From: Myotis daubentonii
Lineage: Eukaryota > Chordata > Mammalia > Chiroptera > Vespertilionidae
Length of the DNA stretch: 64,000 nucleotides
Assembly (NCBI RefSeq): GCF_963259705.1
Contig: NC_081844.1
Span: 11,269,715 to 11,333,714, forward strand
Reading direction: 5' to 3'
Program-made: the position numbers and the translations under genes
The notes under the pieces: generated by a model
What the model was told of the DNA's origin: nothing
What the model saw: only the letters and a program-made list of their open reading frames with translations
Database searches by the model: none
Part shown: piece by piece, positions 10,845 through 22,702 of the stretch
How positions within the stretch are numbered: position 1 is the first letter of the stretch
Layout of the letters: the number at the start of each line of letters is the position of its first letter

Positions 10845-11066
10845 TGCCAAACCGGTTTGGCTCAGTGGATAGAGCATCGGCCTGCGGACTGAAAGGTCCC
10901 AGGTTCGATTCTGGTCAAGAGCATATACCTTGGTTGTGGGCACATCCCCAGTAGGAGGTGTGCAGGAGGCGGCTGGTCGATGTTTCTCTCTCATCGATGT
11001 TTCTAACTCTCTATCCCTCTCCCTTCCTCCCTGTAAAAAAGTCAATAAAATATATTTTTTAAAAAA
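10845..11066 (+). mobile_element. VES SINE in L1 ORF2
   Basis: The exact 14-bp duplication AAGACACCAATGGA lies at 10831-10844 and 11067-11080. Typical head (ACCGGTTTGGCTCAGTGG), B box GGTTCGATTC, CT-rich body and A-tail. Confidence 0.95.
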
Positions 11067-12519
11067 AAGACACCAATGGAATATTCACAGACCTAGAACA
11101 AACTCTCCAAAAATTCATCTGGAATAAAAAAGACCCCAAATAGCTGCAGCAATCCTGAGAAAGAACAACAAAGTTGGAGGGATCACAATACCAGATATCA
11201 AGCTATATTAAAAAGCCACTGTTCTCAAAACGGCCTGGTATTGGCTCAAGAACAGACATATAGGCCAATGGGACAGAACAGAGAACCCAAAAATTGACCC
11301 AAGCCATTATGCTCAATTGATATTTGACAAAGGAGGCATGAGCATACAATGGAGTCGAGATAGTCTCTTCAATAAATGATGTTGGGAAAATTGGACAGAT
11401 ACATGCAAAAAAAATGAAGTTAGACTACCAACTTACACCATACACAAGAAAAACTCAAAGTGCATAAAGGACTTAAACGTAAGACAGAAAATCATAAAAA
11501 TCTTAGAAAAAGCCATAGGCAGCAAAATATCAGATATATGTCGTAGCAATATCTTTACCGATACAGCTTCTAGGGCAATAGAAACTAAAGAGAAAATAAA
11601 CAAATGGGCTACATCAAAATAAAAAGCTGCACAGCGAAAGAAACCATCAATAAAACAACAACAACAAAAAAACACTGCACGGGAGAACATATTTGCCAAT
11701 GTTTTCTCTGATAAGGGTTTAATCTCCAAAATTTACAGGGAACTCATACAACTTAACAAAAGGAAGATAAACAATCCAATCAAAAAAAGGGCAAAGGACT
11801 TAAATAGACACTTTTCAAAAGAGGACATACAGAAGGTCAAGAGACATATAAAAACATGCTCAAAGTCACTAATCATCTGAGGGATGCAGATCAAAACGAC
11901 AATGAGGTACCATCTCACACCTGTCAGAATGGCTATCATCAGCATATCGACAAATGACAAGTGCTGGAGAGGATGCGGAGAAAAGGGAACCCTCATGCAC
12001 TGCTGGTGGGAATGCAAACTGGTGCTACCACTGTGGAAAACAGTATGGAGTTTCCTCAAAAAACTAAAAATGGAACACCCATTTGACCCAGTAATCCCAC
12101 TTCTAGGAATATATCCCAAGAAATCAGAAACCCCAATCAGAAAGAATATATGCACCCCTATGTTCATAGCAGCACAATTTACAATAGCTAAGATTTGGAA
12201 ACAGCCTAAGTGCCCATCAGCAAATGAGTGAATTAAAAAACTGTGGTGCATCTACACAATGGAATACTATGCTGCTGTAAAAAAGGAGTTCTTACCGTTT
12301 GCAACAGCATGAAGGGAACTGGAGAGCATTATGCTAGGTGAAATAAGCCAGTCAGAGAAAGATAAATATCACAAGATCTCACTCATTTGTGGAATATAAT
12401 GAACAACATAAACTGATGAACAAAAGTAGAGCCAGAAGAAAAAAAATTTTTAGAATATAATAAAAGTAATCCTGTTATTTGCAGATTTTCAATATTTCCT
12501 ACAACTTTTATGATATCAT

Positions 12520-12742
12520 ACTACGTTAGTACAGTTTTGGTAGTATTATTATACTTAAAATCCTTTTTTTTCTTGAAATATTAATGTTTATTGTATGTAA
12601 TATTAATATATTTAAGATCGTTTTTCTTGAATAATTGGTGTTTATTGCATGTAACATTATTATATTTAAAATAGTTTTTCTTGAGATATTAATGTTTATT
12701 GCATGTAACTTTATTATATTTAAAGTCATTTTTCTTGAAGTA
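12520..12742 (+). repeat. 54-bp AT-rich tandem repeat
   Basis: The phrase TTTTTCTTGA recurs at an exact 54-base spacing (TCTTGA at 12571, 12625, 12679 and 12733), with ATTAATGTTTATTGCATGTAA in each unit and a partial unit before. It lies just after the L1 3' end. Being a multiple of three, it gives an 18-residue repeat in an open minus frame that is not a gene. Confidence 0.9.
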
Positions 12743-12984
12743 TAAAAATAAAATAGTGTCTGGCACATGAGCACCCTGTGACAATTGTCACTGTTGTTAT
12801 TTTTACTGGGCAAGAGGTTAGGATATGCCCTGTGTTTGGTAAATGGTCAATAAATGCAATAAGTGCTACTTCCCCTCTTCCTGCTCCCCCTTTCTGATTG
12901 TCTCCATGCAGCTCCTGCCCCATGGTGGTCTGGAGTTCCAAGTTCAAGGTCTTGAAACCAGGCAACCAAGGGATCCGGGCTGCC

Positions 12985-13449
12985 TGTCACTACCAGAGCC
13001 AATTAAGCAGAGACAGAGTTGAATCACATAGGAGCATTTACTCCAATAATGCTGGCAGTTCTGCCTCTCCCCATAAACTAGCTGCTTATATTATGTAGAA
13101 GAAAAAGATTATACAGGAAAGTAGGAATTACAGGCATGGGGAAGTAGGTCCGGTATACTGGCTACAGGTTACAGGCAATGTGGGTTGGGGGGTGGGTCGC
13201 AGAGGGTGCCTCCAAGGCCAGACTGTTTCAGCAATGAGGTTGTTCATCTTTCCATGAAGATAGGCAGTTCTCGGAAAAGGAGAAGGAACTGCATTCCAGG
13301 GTTAACTCCCATGTCCCGGGGCGTACAACTCTCAGCCAAGTTAGAATGTGCTTTCTTTGATCAGAACAGAATAAGCATGGTTAACGGAGCATAATTAATA
13401 TTTCTTATAACTATAGCTAGTTCCCGTTATTCTATTTCTGGCCCTAACA
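12985..13449 (-). mobile_element. LTR-like element, minus strand
   Basis: On the minus strand it opens TGTTAGGGCCAG and closes GGTAGTGACA, giving TG...CA ends, with the U5-like phrase CTCTGTCTCTGCTTAATTGG near its end. No target duplication is visible. A solo retroviral LTR is the best explanation. Confidence 0.5.
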
Positions 13450-14640
13450 GTCTGAATTGGTCTTCCAGTCTCATCTGCCCAGCAAAGCTGCTGGACGGCC
13501 TCCTCTGCCTGGATGCTGAGGGTGGCCATGCAGCCGGCATGCGGAGGAAGTGGGGACAAGCACCAGCCAGATGTCCCCCTTGCAGTTAGGCCGAGCCTCC
13601 CCCATACTCCTTCCTCTTGGCCTCGCCCACAGAGGCTGTCACCCATGGGCACTGCATTTCCAGCTCAAAAGACACAGTGGGCTTCCAGCTCATGTCTTCC
13701 AGGACACCTGGACCCCTCCCATCCAGCCTAGCACCTCCCTCCAAATCTGCTGGCACCCTGTGCTGCCCACCAGTCAGCACAGCCAGAGAGGGACATCGTG
13801 CTAGGTGCACAGTCCAGCCGCACGTGAGACCTCCCTCCCGTCTCCCTCTCCTCCTTCCCCTGGTCCTACCAGTGCCAAGGGCCCTCGTTGTGGAGACAGG
13901 GCTTGGGCCTTTCTGTTCCCCCTGACACCTCCCACAATGTGGCCCTGTGACCCCTGTGATTGCAAACCAGAGCATGGCACTCTCTGTAAAAACCTGATAG
14001 TGGTCCCATGAAGTCTGAGCCTGGATCCCACAGGCCTGAGTGGACAGTCTGCTTCACACGGCCCTCAGGTCACACTGGGCTTTCTGCTTCAATGGAGCCC
14101 TGTCTCCCTGGCACCCCCATCCCTGCCCAACTGCCCCTTCAGCTGAGGGACATTCCATCCTTGAGAAGGTCACCCCTACCTCATACCCACGTCCTGAACA
14201 TTCTGTTCCCCACACCCCCCATCACTCACCCAGCACACTGCCACGGAATGACAAACGGGCCTCCTCATGACCTTTGGATCACTGGTCGCAGAGAAAAGGC
14301 CCTCCAAAACACAGGCACCAAAACCCAGAGGAGAAAATGAGAGGGTCGGTTGGAAGGAGCTATGTCTTTCAAAAACAGTGTCCAAATTATGCCAAAGAAT
14401 TCATTCTGCTTTATAGTGAACAAGATGAGGGCTATAATGGAAATTACAGGCTAATTCTCTAAACAAAAAAAGAAATGAATTCACTTGGTTTTTTGGAGGG
14501 GGAATTTTTGCCCCTAAAATTTTATATTTAATTATTCACATGCTATATTTCAATAGGGTTCTGACACCACACAGTCATTTAGGGGGAGAGGAACAGATGC
14601 ACACACACAAAGAAAATAAACAAAAAGTGCTTGGAGGGTA
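13450..14640. other. Unassigned moderately GC-rich sequence
   Basis: No gene. Overlapping open frames on both strands at 13500-14340 share no domain and reflect base composition. No repeat recognised. Confidence 0.4.
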
Positions 14641-14679
14641 TTTTAGATCAAAGGATGTCCCGTTGAAAGATCAGTTAAA

Positions 14680-15245
14680 GTCCTCACGCCTAGTATTTGG
14701 AAATGTGATCATATTTGGAAATACAGCAGGTCCTTGAATAAAGTCGTGTCAGTCATTTTGTTATAACCTTGATGAGAATGGAACTCTTGCTTATATCAAT
14801 TAGCTTTTGATAAAATTAGTTTTGTTATAAATCATTTTGCTTAAAGTCATAGAACTTATTGCATTGAGGAGTTTACTATAGGGTCTTTGCAGATGAAAGC
14901 AAGTTAAGATGAGGTCACCCAGGAGTAGAATGGGCCCTAACCGAATGGCTGGTGACCTTATAAGATAAATTTGGACACAGAGACGGAAGATGGCCATGTG
15001 GGTATAGACCTAGAAATCGGAGGGATGTGTTTTAGAAGCCAAAGAATGCCAAGGAGTGCCAGCAGCACCAGAAGCTGGAAAGGGGCAGGAAAGTCTTCCC
15101 TAGAGCCTTTGGAGGGAGCATGGACCTGCCAACTCCTTGATTTTGAATTTTGAACTCTCAGAACTGGGAGAGAATAAATTTCTGTTGTTAAGCCACCCAA
15201 TTTGTGGGACTTGGTTCTGGTGGCTCCGGAAACCATACATATGTC
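14680..15245 (+). mobile_element. MaLR (MLT1-like) LTR, split by a DNA transposon
   Basis: It has GGAAATGTGATCATATTTGGAAATA, then after the insertion AGGGTCTTTGCAGATGAA, GTGACCTTATAAGA, and the 3' phrase GAGAATAAATTTCTGTTGTTAAGCCACCCA. These are standard MaLR LTR features in the right order. Confidence 0.7.
14724..14876. mobile_element. Tigger/mariner-like fossil transposon inside the LTR
   Basis: Starts CAGCAGGTCCTTGAATAA after a TA dinucleotide and ends TTGAGGAGTTTAC before TA. It cleanly splits the LTR phrase GGAAATAGGGTCTTTGC with a TA duplication. Confidence 0.6.
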
Positions 15246-15875
15246 CTGGTCTGCCTCATGTGATGTTCTGGTCTCTCCCCCTGGAGCACCCCCTCCTTCT
15301 TCACCAGTGGCCATTCTCCCCATGATCAATTATTCTTTGGACTGACCACCAAGTCTTCCTTTGTCAATAACTCTTAGGCATTTTCGTTTCCTCTCCACAG
15401 TCACTTCCTTCCACCACATAAAATCCCACCAAGTTGCAAGATTTGTCCTATCATTGTGTCAGCATTATTTTTATGGATTATCTACAGCATTCCACAACCA
15501 GAGAACAGCTGATTTAAAAAAAATCACATGCCAGGGTGCAGTTGGCACTGTAAAACTTGGAGGACTGTTTTTCTTAATCATCAATGTAGTAGTAAGCAGT
15601 TTCCATGTTGTAAAACCCTAATTTCTCTCCACACTCAGAACTACCCTCCTTGCAGCTGTGACATCCCTAGGGACCTTCCCAGAACTGCACATCAAAAAGA
15701 TGAATGATGCAATAAATGCTTTTGGGACAACTAGGGAAGTAAAAGGGAAATCCATAGCTCACAATTGATCTCAGTATAAATTTCTAACAGATCAAAGTAT
15801 CACATGTGCAAAATAAAATCATAAAAATGCTAGGGAAAAAAACCACATGGGGGCCTTTTAAAAATAACAATTTGA
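15246..15875. other. Unassigned sequence
   Basis: No gene or named repeat recognised. Confidence 0.4.
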
Positions 15876-16066
15876 GCCCTGACCAATGTGGCTCAGTTAG
15901 TTGAAGTGTTGTCCCATGCACCGAAGGATCAAGGGTTCGATTCCCAGTCAGGGCACATATCCAGGTTGTGGGTTAGATCTCCCGTGGGGAGCATATAGGA
16001 GGCAACTGATCAATGTTTCTCTCTCTCCCTTTCCCTTCCTCTCTCTACACTCAATTTTTTTAAAAA
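15876..16066 (+). mobile_element. Old VES-related SINE
   Basis: Head GCCCTGACCAATGTGGCTCAG, B box GGGTTCGATTCCC, CT-rich body and a T/A-rich end. It is more diverged than the ACCGGTTTGG class. Confidence 0.85.
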
Positions 16067-16251
16067 GAGCTTCTCTGTGTATTTTACCATCGTTTTTTAA
16101 AAAGAGCCTCTATAAATAAATTTTGAGAAGTCTGACAGCTAAAAAAATTTCCCAGGAAAATAATAGTGATCCATCTTTTTTTAAAGAGTGAGAGATGCTC
16201 AGCTTCATCCTGTTGTGCAAAGAGCCAAGGTCCAGAAGGCTTCAGTGTATA

Positions 16252-16620
16252 GTGGAACCTCGGTTCTCAAACTTAATTCGTTTGGCAGGCTGTTCAAAAA
16301 CCAAATCATTTTTCCCATTAGAAATAATATACATTTTTTTTTAACATATTTTATTGATTTTTTACAGAGAGGAAGGGAGAGAGATAGAGAGTCAGAAACA
16401 TCGATGAGAGAGAAACATCGACCAGCCGCCTCCTGCACATCCCCCACCGGGGATGTGCCCGCAACCCAGGTACATGCCCTTGACCGGAATCGAACCTGGG
16501 ACCCTTCAGTCCGTAGGCCGACGCTCTATCCACTGAGCCAAACCGGTTTTGGCAGAAATAATATACATTTAATTAATCCATTCCAGACCCTCAAATAATT
16601 CCCTGTTCTAACCTTTCTTA
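16252..16620. mobile_element. Mariner/Tigger-like fossil transposon split by a SINE
   Basis: The stretch GTGGAACCTCGGTTCTCAAAC with an internal palindromic CTGTTCAAAAACC resembles Tigger-type ends. The right limit is uncertain. Confidence 0.45.
16336..16553 (-). mobile_element. VES SINE, minus strand
   Basis: The exact 16-bp duplication AGAAATAATATACATT lies at 16320-16335 and 16554-16569. The reversed head ends ACTGAGCCAAACCGG. Well conserved, so relatively young. Confidence 0.95.
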
Positions 16621-16910
16621 TACATGGTACATGTCTAATGTACTGTTTAATCTCTAAATAAACACTTTAACAAAAGGATGTGAAATGAAATTTTAACAAA
16701 AAGGAAATGAAATATATGGTAAAAAATGAAAATTTAATAATAATAAGCAGCAACCAAAGAAAAAAAACCCACAAAAATATTCACAGCACAATTTTCTGAT
16801 GTTAACAATATGGGGTTTAGTGGTAAACTAACTCATACTGGCACATTCTCTCCTTTGTTCGTTGCCTGAGAGACACATGACTGGTCATACAGGTATCAGC
16901 ATAAAAGGGT

Positions 16911-17347
16911 TGTCAGGTTGAGAAGTGAATTGTTCAAGATGGGAGACAGTAGAGAACTGAGGTTTGACTGTTATTTCTTGCTGATAAAAAAAAACAACCC
17001 TCAGAGGACTGGCTGCAAAAGACATGAGTCTATTAGGACCTACATGCGCAGGAGAGGAGGGGAGGGCAGCCTACTGGTGAAGTCTCTGCAACACAGACTT
17101 TCTCGCTACAGGATTATACAGAGTACAAAAAACAAAGTGACCAGAGTAATAATGTTTACAATCCAGGCTCACATCCAGAAACAGTTTCTTTTTGGTGATT
17201 TCTTGAATGAGGAGCTGGCCAGGCTCCCAAGGTTCCACAGGACACTCACAGACAGCCTTCATTATTCAGCATGCTCAAAGGGTGGGCGGGGGAGTTGGAA
17301 CCTGGGAAGGGGCCTATGTTCTCACATATTCACATATCACACACTCC
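16911..17347 (-). mobile_element. LTR-like element, minus strand
   Basis: On the minus strand it opens TGGAGTGTGTGATATG and closes CTTCTCAACCTGACA. The sequence before it on that strand (GTTGGGG) could be a polypurine tract, which would make this a 3' LTR. No gag, pol or env similarity was recognised alongside. Confidence 0.4.
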
Positions 17348-18256
17348 ACCCCAACATGGGTACCATTCTTCTCCAGTCCATATAATCTGCCCATTACCTC
17401 TTCCACAAACCTTGGAGAGGGACAAAAATGGGTGAGGCATTGTATCTATATACCACAGCAACAATATACAGCAAAAGAATAACAGAATTATACATATCAG
17501 TATCAGAGTATATAAAGCTGATCATCAGCCCCCAAACAAGTTTCCAAACCATGTTGAGATAGGATCACTGACTGGATTTGTTTTCCAAAACAGCCCAGCA
17601 GTAGAAGAGGGGGGAATCTCCAAATATACCCAAAAATCCAAAACATTGGACCGGAGATCCACTTCTTCAACCCACCTCACAAAGCTGTCAGCCTGCACTA
17701 AACTAAGGAGAATAAGACAAATGTTTAGCAGGCATCAACAGAGGCATATCAGCACCAGTGGGTAGTATACAGACTGTTGCTCTGTCCTGTTTATCCTTGT
17801 TCAGGTGGTCTCCCTGGTCTCCTATACCCTAACTTTTACTGGTGACATCCCCTGGCCTAGAGTGCGAGCTGTGAGAGGGAAAGTCTGAATCTGCCAGATG
17901 GAAATAATTAAGGTACCGACTCAAATAAGTTTCTTAGGGTTATTTACTTGAATAGTAGTTGGCCATTTACCAGTTACTGTAGGTTGTATAAGCAAGTCCT
18001 GGGAAGACTCTCCCCCCATGGGGCTGCGAGAGTGCACCAAAGGGTACAAGTTTGAGTTTCCCAAGGCCAGGCTAATACCTTAGCTCCATAGTGTATGTCC
18101 TGGGTGCTGGCACAACAGGTTATTCTTCATTCCCCAGGAAGGTCTTACCTCAGGATCCATTATTCAAACTTGCACTTTCAGTAGAGATGCCCATGTCTAC
18201 TGCAGCATCTGGAATGCTACAGGTCAAGCTGGTAGGGCCTTTTTATTTACTTATGT
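17348..18256. other. Unassigned sequence, possibly decayed ERV interior
   Basis: No gene. It adjoins the LTR-like element on the side where an ERV interior would lie, but I recognise no retroviral protein in any frame. Confidence 0.3.
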
Positions 18257-18442
18257 TAATCCTCACCCAAGGATATTTTCCCATTGATTTTTAGAGAGAC
18301 TGATAGGGAGGGGGAGAGACAGAGAGAAAAAACATTGATGTGAGAGAGACACATCAATTGGTGTGTGGCCTCATGCATGCTCCGTGACCAGGGCTGAGGA
18401 CCAAGGTTGAGATTTGAGCCTGCAACCAAGGTACACTGTGGA
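18257..18442 (-). mobile_element. VES-related SINE, minus strand, head truncated
   Basis: The reversed tail and body (CCATTGATTTTTAGAGAG) and GAGCCTGCAACCAAGGTACA are present; the tRNA-like head is missing. Confidence 0.8.
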
Positions 18443-18676
18443 GGTCAGTTCTCTCAGGCAGACAATTGCTATCCTGGTGGTATTTGGCTTGGGATAAGAC
18501 AGTTGACCCACCCTATTGGAAAACACCTTGCACCTTGGTGTGGAGTTGGTGAGGCCCATTAAGAGACTGATAATAACAATTAGCCTCCAGGCAGAAGCAA
18601 CTGCCCCACCCTATTCAAAAAACTCTCACCACACCTGTGGAAAATTACCTGAAGGCTATTCAAGACTAAATCCAGC

Positions 18677-18893
18677 TCAGCCCACATGGCACAGTGGTTG
18701 AGCATCAACCTCTGAACCAGGAGATCATGGTTCAATTCCCAGTTAGGGAACATTCCTGGGTTGTGGGCTCGTCCACAGTGTGGGGCATACAAGTGGCAGC
18801 TGATCAGTGCTTCTCTCTCATCATTGGTGTTTCTATCTCTCCCTCTTCCTTCCTTTTTGATATCAATAACAATTTATTAAAAAAAAAAAAAAA
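18677..18893 (+). mobile_element. VES-related SINE
   Basis: Flanked by AAGACTAAATCCAGC (18662-18676) and AAGACTGAATCCAAC (18894-18908), a 15-bp duplication with two changes. B box GGTTCAATTCCC, CT body, long A-tail. Confidence 0.88.
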
Positions 18894-19854
18894 AAGACTG
18901 AATCCAACCAGTCTTCAGGCAGAGGCAGGTCTCTGGACACTTGGAGTCTTTGCCTGATCTAATTAGTCCAAAACATCTTTTGACACTATCCTGCACTAGA
19001 TATTGAGAGGTGCAGATCTACCTAATACATAGTCACAAACCCTAACAGGCAGCCAAAATGAGGAGACAAAAAAAATCCCCAAATGAAAGAACAAGAGAAT
19101 TCTCCAGAAGAGAAGATAAATGAAATGGAGATAAGAAATTTATCTGATATAGCATTCAGAATAATGATAGTAAACATGTGCAACAGCATGAGAAAAGGTG
19201 TAGTAACTATGAAAACAGAACAGTCAAAAATAAAGAATTACATAGCACAAATAAAGTAATACATAGCAGATTATGAGATTAAAGGATTTAATCAGTGACT
19301 TAGAAGACAGGGTAGAAAAAAATTAGTTGATCATAGAGCCATAAAGAAAAACCAATTAAAAAACAGGAGGACAGGTTAAGAAAGTTGTGGGACAACATGA
19401 AATATAACAATATTTGCATAGTAAATGTACCAGAAGAGGAAGAAAGGTAGAAAGAGATAGAGAAAGTTTTTGAAGAAATCATTGCAGAAAACTTCCCTAA
19501 CCTGATGAAGGAAAACGTCACACAAGTTCAGGATGTACAGAGAACCCCAAGCAAGATGGACCTAAAGAGGCCCACTCCCACACACATCATAATTAAAATG
19601 CCAAAAATTAAAGACAAAGAAAGAATCTTAAAGGAAGCAAGAGAAAAGCAAATGGTTAATTACATAGGAGCTCCCATAAGGCTGACACAGGATTTCTCAT
19701 CAGAAACTCAAAAAGCCAGAATGGAATGGCATGAAGTATTTAAGGTAATGGAAAGCAAGGATATGAGACCAAGATTACTATATCTAGCAAGGCTGTCATT
19801 CAAAATAGACAGTGAAATAAGACAGTGAAAAAAAGGCTAAAGAAGTTCATCACT

Positions 19855-19946
19855 TGAGAGCATGAGTGGGGGGAGGTGTGATGGGGGGATGAGGTCACAT
19901 ATGTAATACCTTAATCAATAAAGAAATTAAAGATTGAAGAAAAAAC
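19855..19946 (+). mobile_element. 92-bp 5'-truncated L1 tail
   Basis: Exact 13-bp duplication GAAGTTCATCACT at 19842-19854 and 19947-19959. The insert (GGGGGGATGAGGTCACATATGTAATAC...) matches the last part of the L1 3' UTR at about 24305-24365. Confidence 0.85.
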
Positions 19947-21164
19947 GAAGTTCATCACTGCCAAGCCAGTACTACAAGAAATGCTAAAGGGAATGCTGTA
20001 ATGAGAAGAAAAAATAGAGAAAAAATGTAGGCATACAGAATTAAAATGGCAATAAACAAGTACCTATCAATAATAACCTTAAATGTAAATGTAAATGGAT
20101 TAAATGCTCCAATCAATAGACATAGGGTAGCTGAATGGATACAAAAACATGACCCAACTATATGCTGTCTACAAGAGACCCACCTCAGAACAAAAGACAC
20201 ACACAGGATGAGAGTGAAAGGGTGGAAAATGTTTCCATGTAAACCCCCAAAAAAAAGCTGGGGTAGCAACTCATATCCGACAAAATAGGCCATCACAAGA
20301 GACAACAAGAGGCTACCACCCTGGTAAACATATATGCACCCAATATAGGAGCACCAAGTATATAAAAAATACTTCGAGTGACTTTAAGGGAGAGATTGAC
20401 AACAATACAGTCATAGTAGGGGACTTTAACACCCTGCTAACTGCACTGGATAGATCTTCCAGACAAAAATTTAACAAGTAAACTGTGACTCTAAAAGACA
20501 CACTGGATTAAATGGATTTAATTGACATTTATAGAACATTTCACCCCAAAGGTGCAGAATATACATTCTTCTCAAGTGCACATGGGTCATTCTCAAAAAT
20601 AGATCACATGTTAGGACACAAAACAAGTCTCTACAAATTCAAGAAAATTGAAATCATATCAAACATCTTCTCAAATCACAGTAGAATGAAATTAGAAATC
20701 AACTACAGTAAAAAAAAAAAAAAAAAAACACCCAAAAACATTCAAATACCTGGAAGCAAAATAGCATGTCATTACTGGTAAACAATGAATGGGTTACCAA
20801 TGAGATCAAGAAAGAAATAAAAAAAAAACTTCCTAGAAACAAATGAACACACAACAACCTCAAATCTCTGGGACACAGCAAAAGCAGTCCTGAGAGGGAA
20901 GTTCATAGTACTATAGGCATACCTCAAAAAACAAGAAAAATTAATAATGAACTATTTAACCTTACAACTTAAAGAATTAGAAAGAGAACAATAGGAAAAG
21001 CCCAGAGTAAGTAGAAGGAAGGAAATAAAGATTACAGCAGAAATAAATGACAGAGACTTAAAAAAAAATACAATAAAATAAAATAAATAAAACTAAGAGC
21101 TGGTTTTTTGAAAGGATAAACAAGATTGATGAACCATTAGCCACACTCATCAAGAGTGACTCGT

Positions 21165-21690
21165 CAACAAGTATGTGGAGCAGCCTCCCTTGCAGACAGA
21201 GATGCAGATCTTTGTGAAGACCCTGACTAGCAAGACCATCACCCTTGAGGTTGAGCTTAGTGACACCATTGAGAATGTCAACGCTAAAATCAAAGACAAG
21301 GATGGCATCCTGACTGACCAATACCATCTGACTTTTGTGAGCAAACAGCTAGAGGATGGCCACACTCTCTCAGACTACAATACTCAGAAAGAGTCCATCC
21401 TGCACTAGGTGCTTCATCTGAGGGGTGGCATCATCAAACCCTCCCTCCACCAACTCACACAAAAGTATAGCTGCAACAAGCTGATCTGCCACAAGTGTTA
21501 CACCCACCTGCACCCCCACGCTGTCAACTGCCTCAAGAAGAAGTGCGGCCACACCAACAACCTGCACCCCAAGAAGAAGGCTAAATAAAGCCCCTCCACT
21601 AACTCCTTGGGTCCACAGGGCAGCCTGAACCTATCTGAACCCTGTGACCCTGGGGCCTCAATAAGGTTTCTCTTTTGTTGACAGGAGCAG
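21165..21690 (+). pseudogene. UBA52: UBA52 (ubiquitin-ribosomal protein eL40) processed pseudogene
   Basis: An intronless copy from ATG 21202 to TAA 21586, 129 codons, the full length of UBA52 (76-residue ubiquitin fused to 52-residue eL40). It reads [19 protein letters not shown]..., then after an in-frame stop at codon 70 (CAC TAG) the eL40 part with its Cys zinc-binding residues (CHKCY...[11 protein letters not shown]). There are many substitutions but no frameshift. The 3' UTR phrase CCTGGGGCCTCAATAAGGTTTC and a tail that is now GAA/GGA repeat show an mRNA origin. It sits inside L1 ORF2 and is not expected to make ubiquitin. Confidence 0.93.
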
Positions 21691-21692
21691 TA

Positions 21693-21905
21693 GAAGAAGA
21701 AGAAGAAGAAGAAGAAGAAGAAGAAGAAGAAGAAGAAGAAGAAGAAGAAGAAGAAGAAGAAGGAGGAGGAGGAGGAGGAGGAGGAGGAGGAGGAGGAGGA
21801 GGAGGAGGAGGAGGAGGAGGAGGAGGAGGAGAATAATTAGAAGAAGAAGAAGGAGGAGGAGGAGGAGGAGGAGGAGGAGAATAATTAGAAGAAGAAGAAG
21901 AAAAA
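21693..21905 (+). repeat. GAA/GGA microsatellite from the pseudogene tail
   Basis: (GAA)n, then (GGA)n, an interruption GAATAATTA, and a second shorter GAA/GGA block ending the same way. It starts where the polyA tail of the UBA52 copy should be. Confidence 0.9.
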
Positions 21906-22514
21906 AAGAAACAAAGTGAGAGGACCCAAATAAATAAAATAAGAAACGAAGGCAGAGAAGTAACCACTGACACCACAAAAATATAAAGGATTGTAAGAAA
22001 ATACTACAAAAAACTATATGCCAACAAGCTGGACAATGTGGATAAAATGGAAAAATTCCTAGAAAAATACAATCTCCCAAAACTAAATCAGGAAGAATCA
22101 GAAAACCTGAATAAGCTTATAATAACTGTGGAAATAGAAGCAGTGACTAAAAAAACCCAAAACAAACAAAAACAAAACAAAACAAACAAAAAAATACCTC
22201 CCAGCAAACAAAAGCTCGGGTCTGGATGGCTTCACAGGGGAGTTTTACCAAACATTCAAAGAAGAACTAACACCTATATCCTCAAACTATTACAAAAAAT
22301 CCAAGAGGAAAGAACACTTCTAAGTTCTTTTTATGAGGCCAGCATTATCTTAATTCCAAAACCAGATATAGACACTACAAAGAAAGAGAATTACAGGCCA
22401 ATATCCCTGATGAACATAGTTGCTAAAATCCTCAACAAAATATTAGCAAATCACATCCAGCAATATATTAAAAGGATCATTCACCATGTCCAAGTGAGAT
22501 TTATTCCAGGCTCA

Positions 22515-22702
22515 TGGCTGGTGAACACAGTGGCAGTGGCAGGAGCCTCTCCCACCTCTGCAGTAGCAGCACTAAGGATGACCACCTACCGGCTTATGCC
22601 ATCAGTTAGACATCCCCCAAGGGCTCCCGAACTATGAGAGGGCACAGGCCAGGCTGAGGAACCCTCCCCCCAGTGCCTGAATTTCGTGCACCAGGCCTCT
22701 AG
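22515..22702 (+). mobile_element. Helitron (HeliBat-type) 3' part
   Basis: Ends TTTCGTGCACCAGGCCTCTAG followed by T, the Helitron 3' end with hairpin. The interior (GGAGCCTCTCCCACCTCTGCAGTAG, AGGGCACAGGCCAGGCTGAGG) matches the Helitron at 47468-47927. The 5' end is missing or unrecognisable, and L1 sequence is lost across the insertion. Confidence 0.8.

Larger units (their letters stand above)
7345..12420 (+). mobile_element. Decayed LINE-1 (host of nested insertions)
   Basis: L1 pieces in order: the 3' part of ORF1 (7345-7697, 8163-8240), ORF2 endonuclease region (from ATG 8239 to about 9095), an abrupt jump into the reverse transcriptase with the FTDDM active-site motif at about 9295-9310, then the ORF2 C-terminal part (10688-10830, 11081-12400). 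About 1 kb of central ORF2 is missing near 9095. Nested inside are two adjacent VES SINEs, an ORF1-only retroposon and one further VES. Many stops make it inactive. Confidence 0.9.

Noticed and set aside
21175..21408. An apparent functional ubiquitin gene
   Set aside because: It lacks introns, stops at codon 70 before the Gly-Gly end, carries many substitutions at invariant ubiquitin positions and lies inside an L1 with an mRNA-type 3' end.
21599..22080. Poly-Leu/Pro/Ser proteins on the minus strand
   Set aside because: They read the complement of the GAA/GGA array and have no unique domain.
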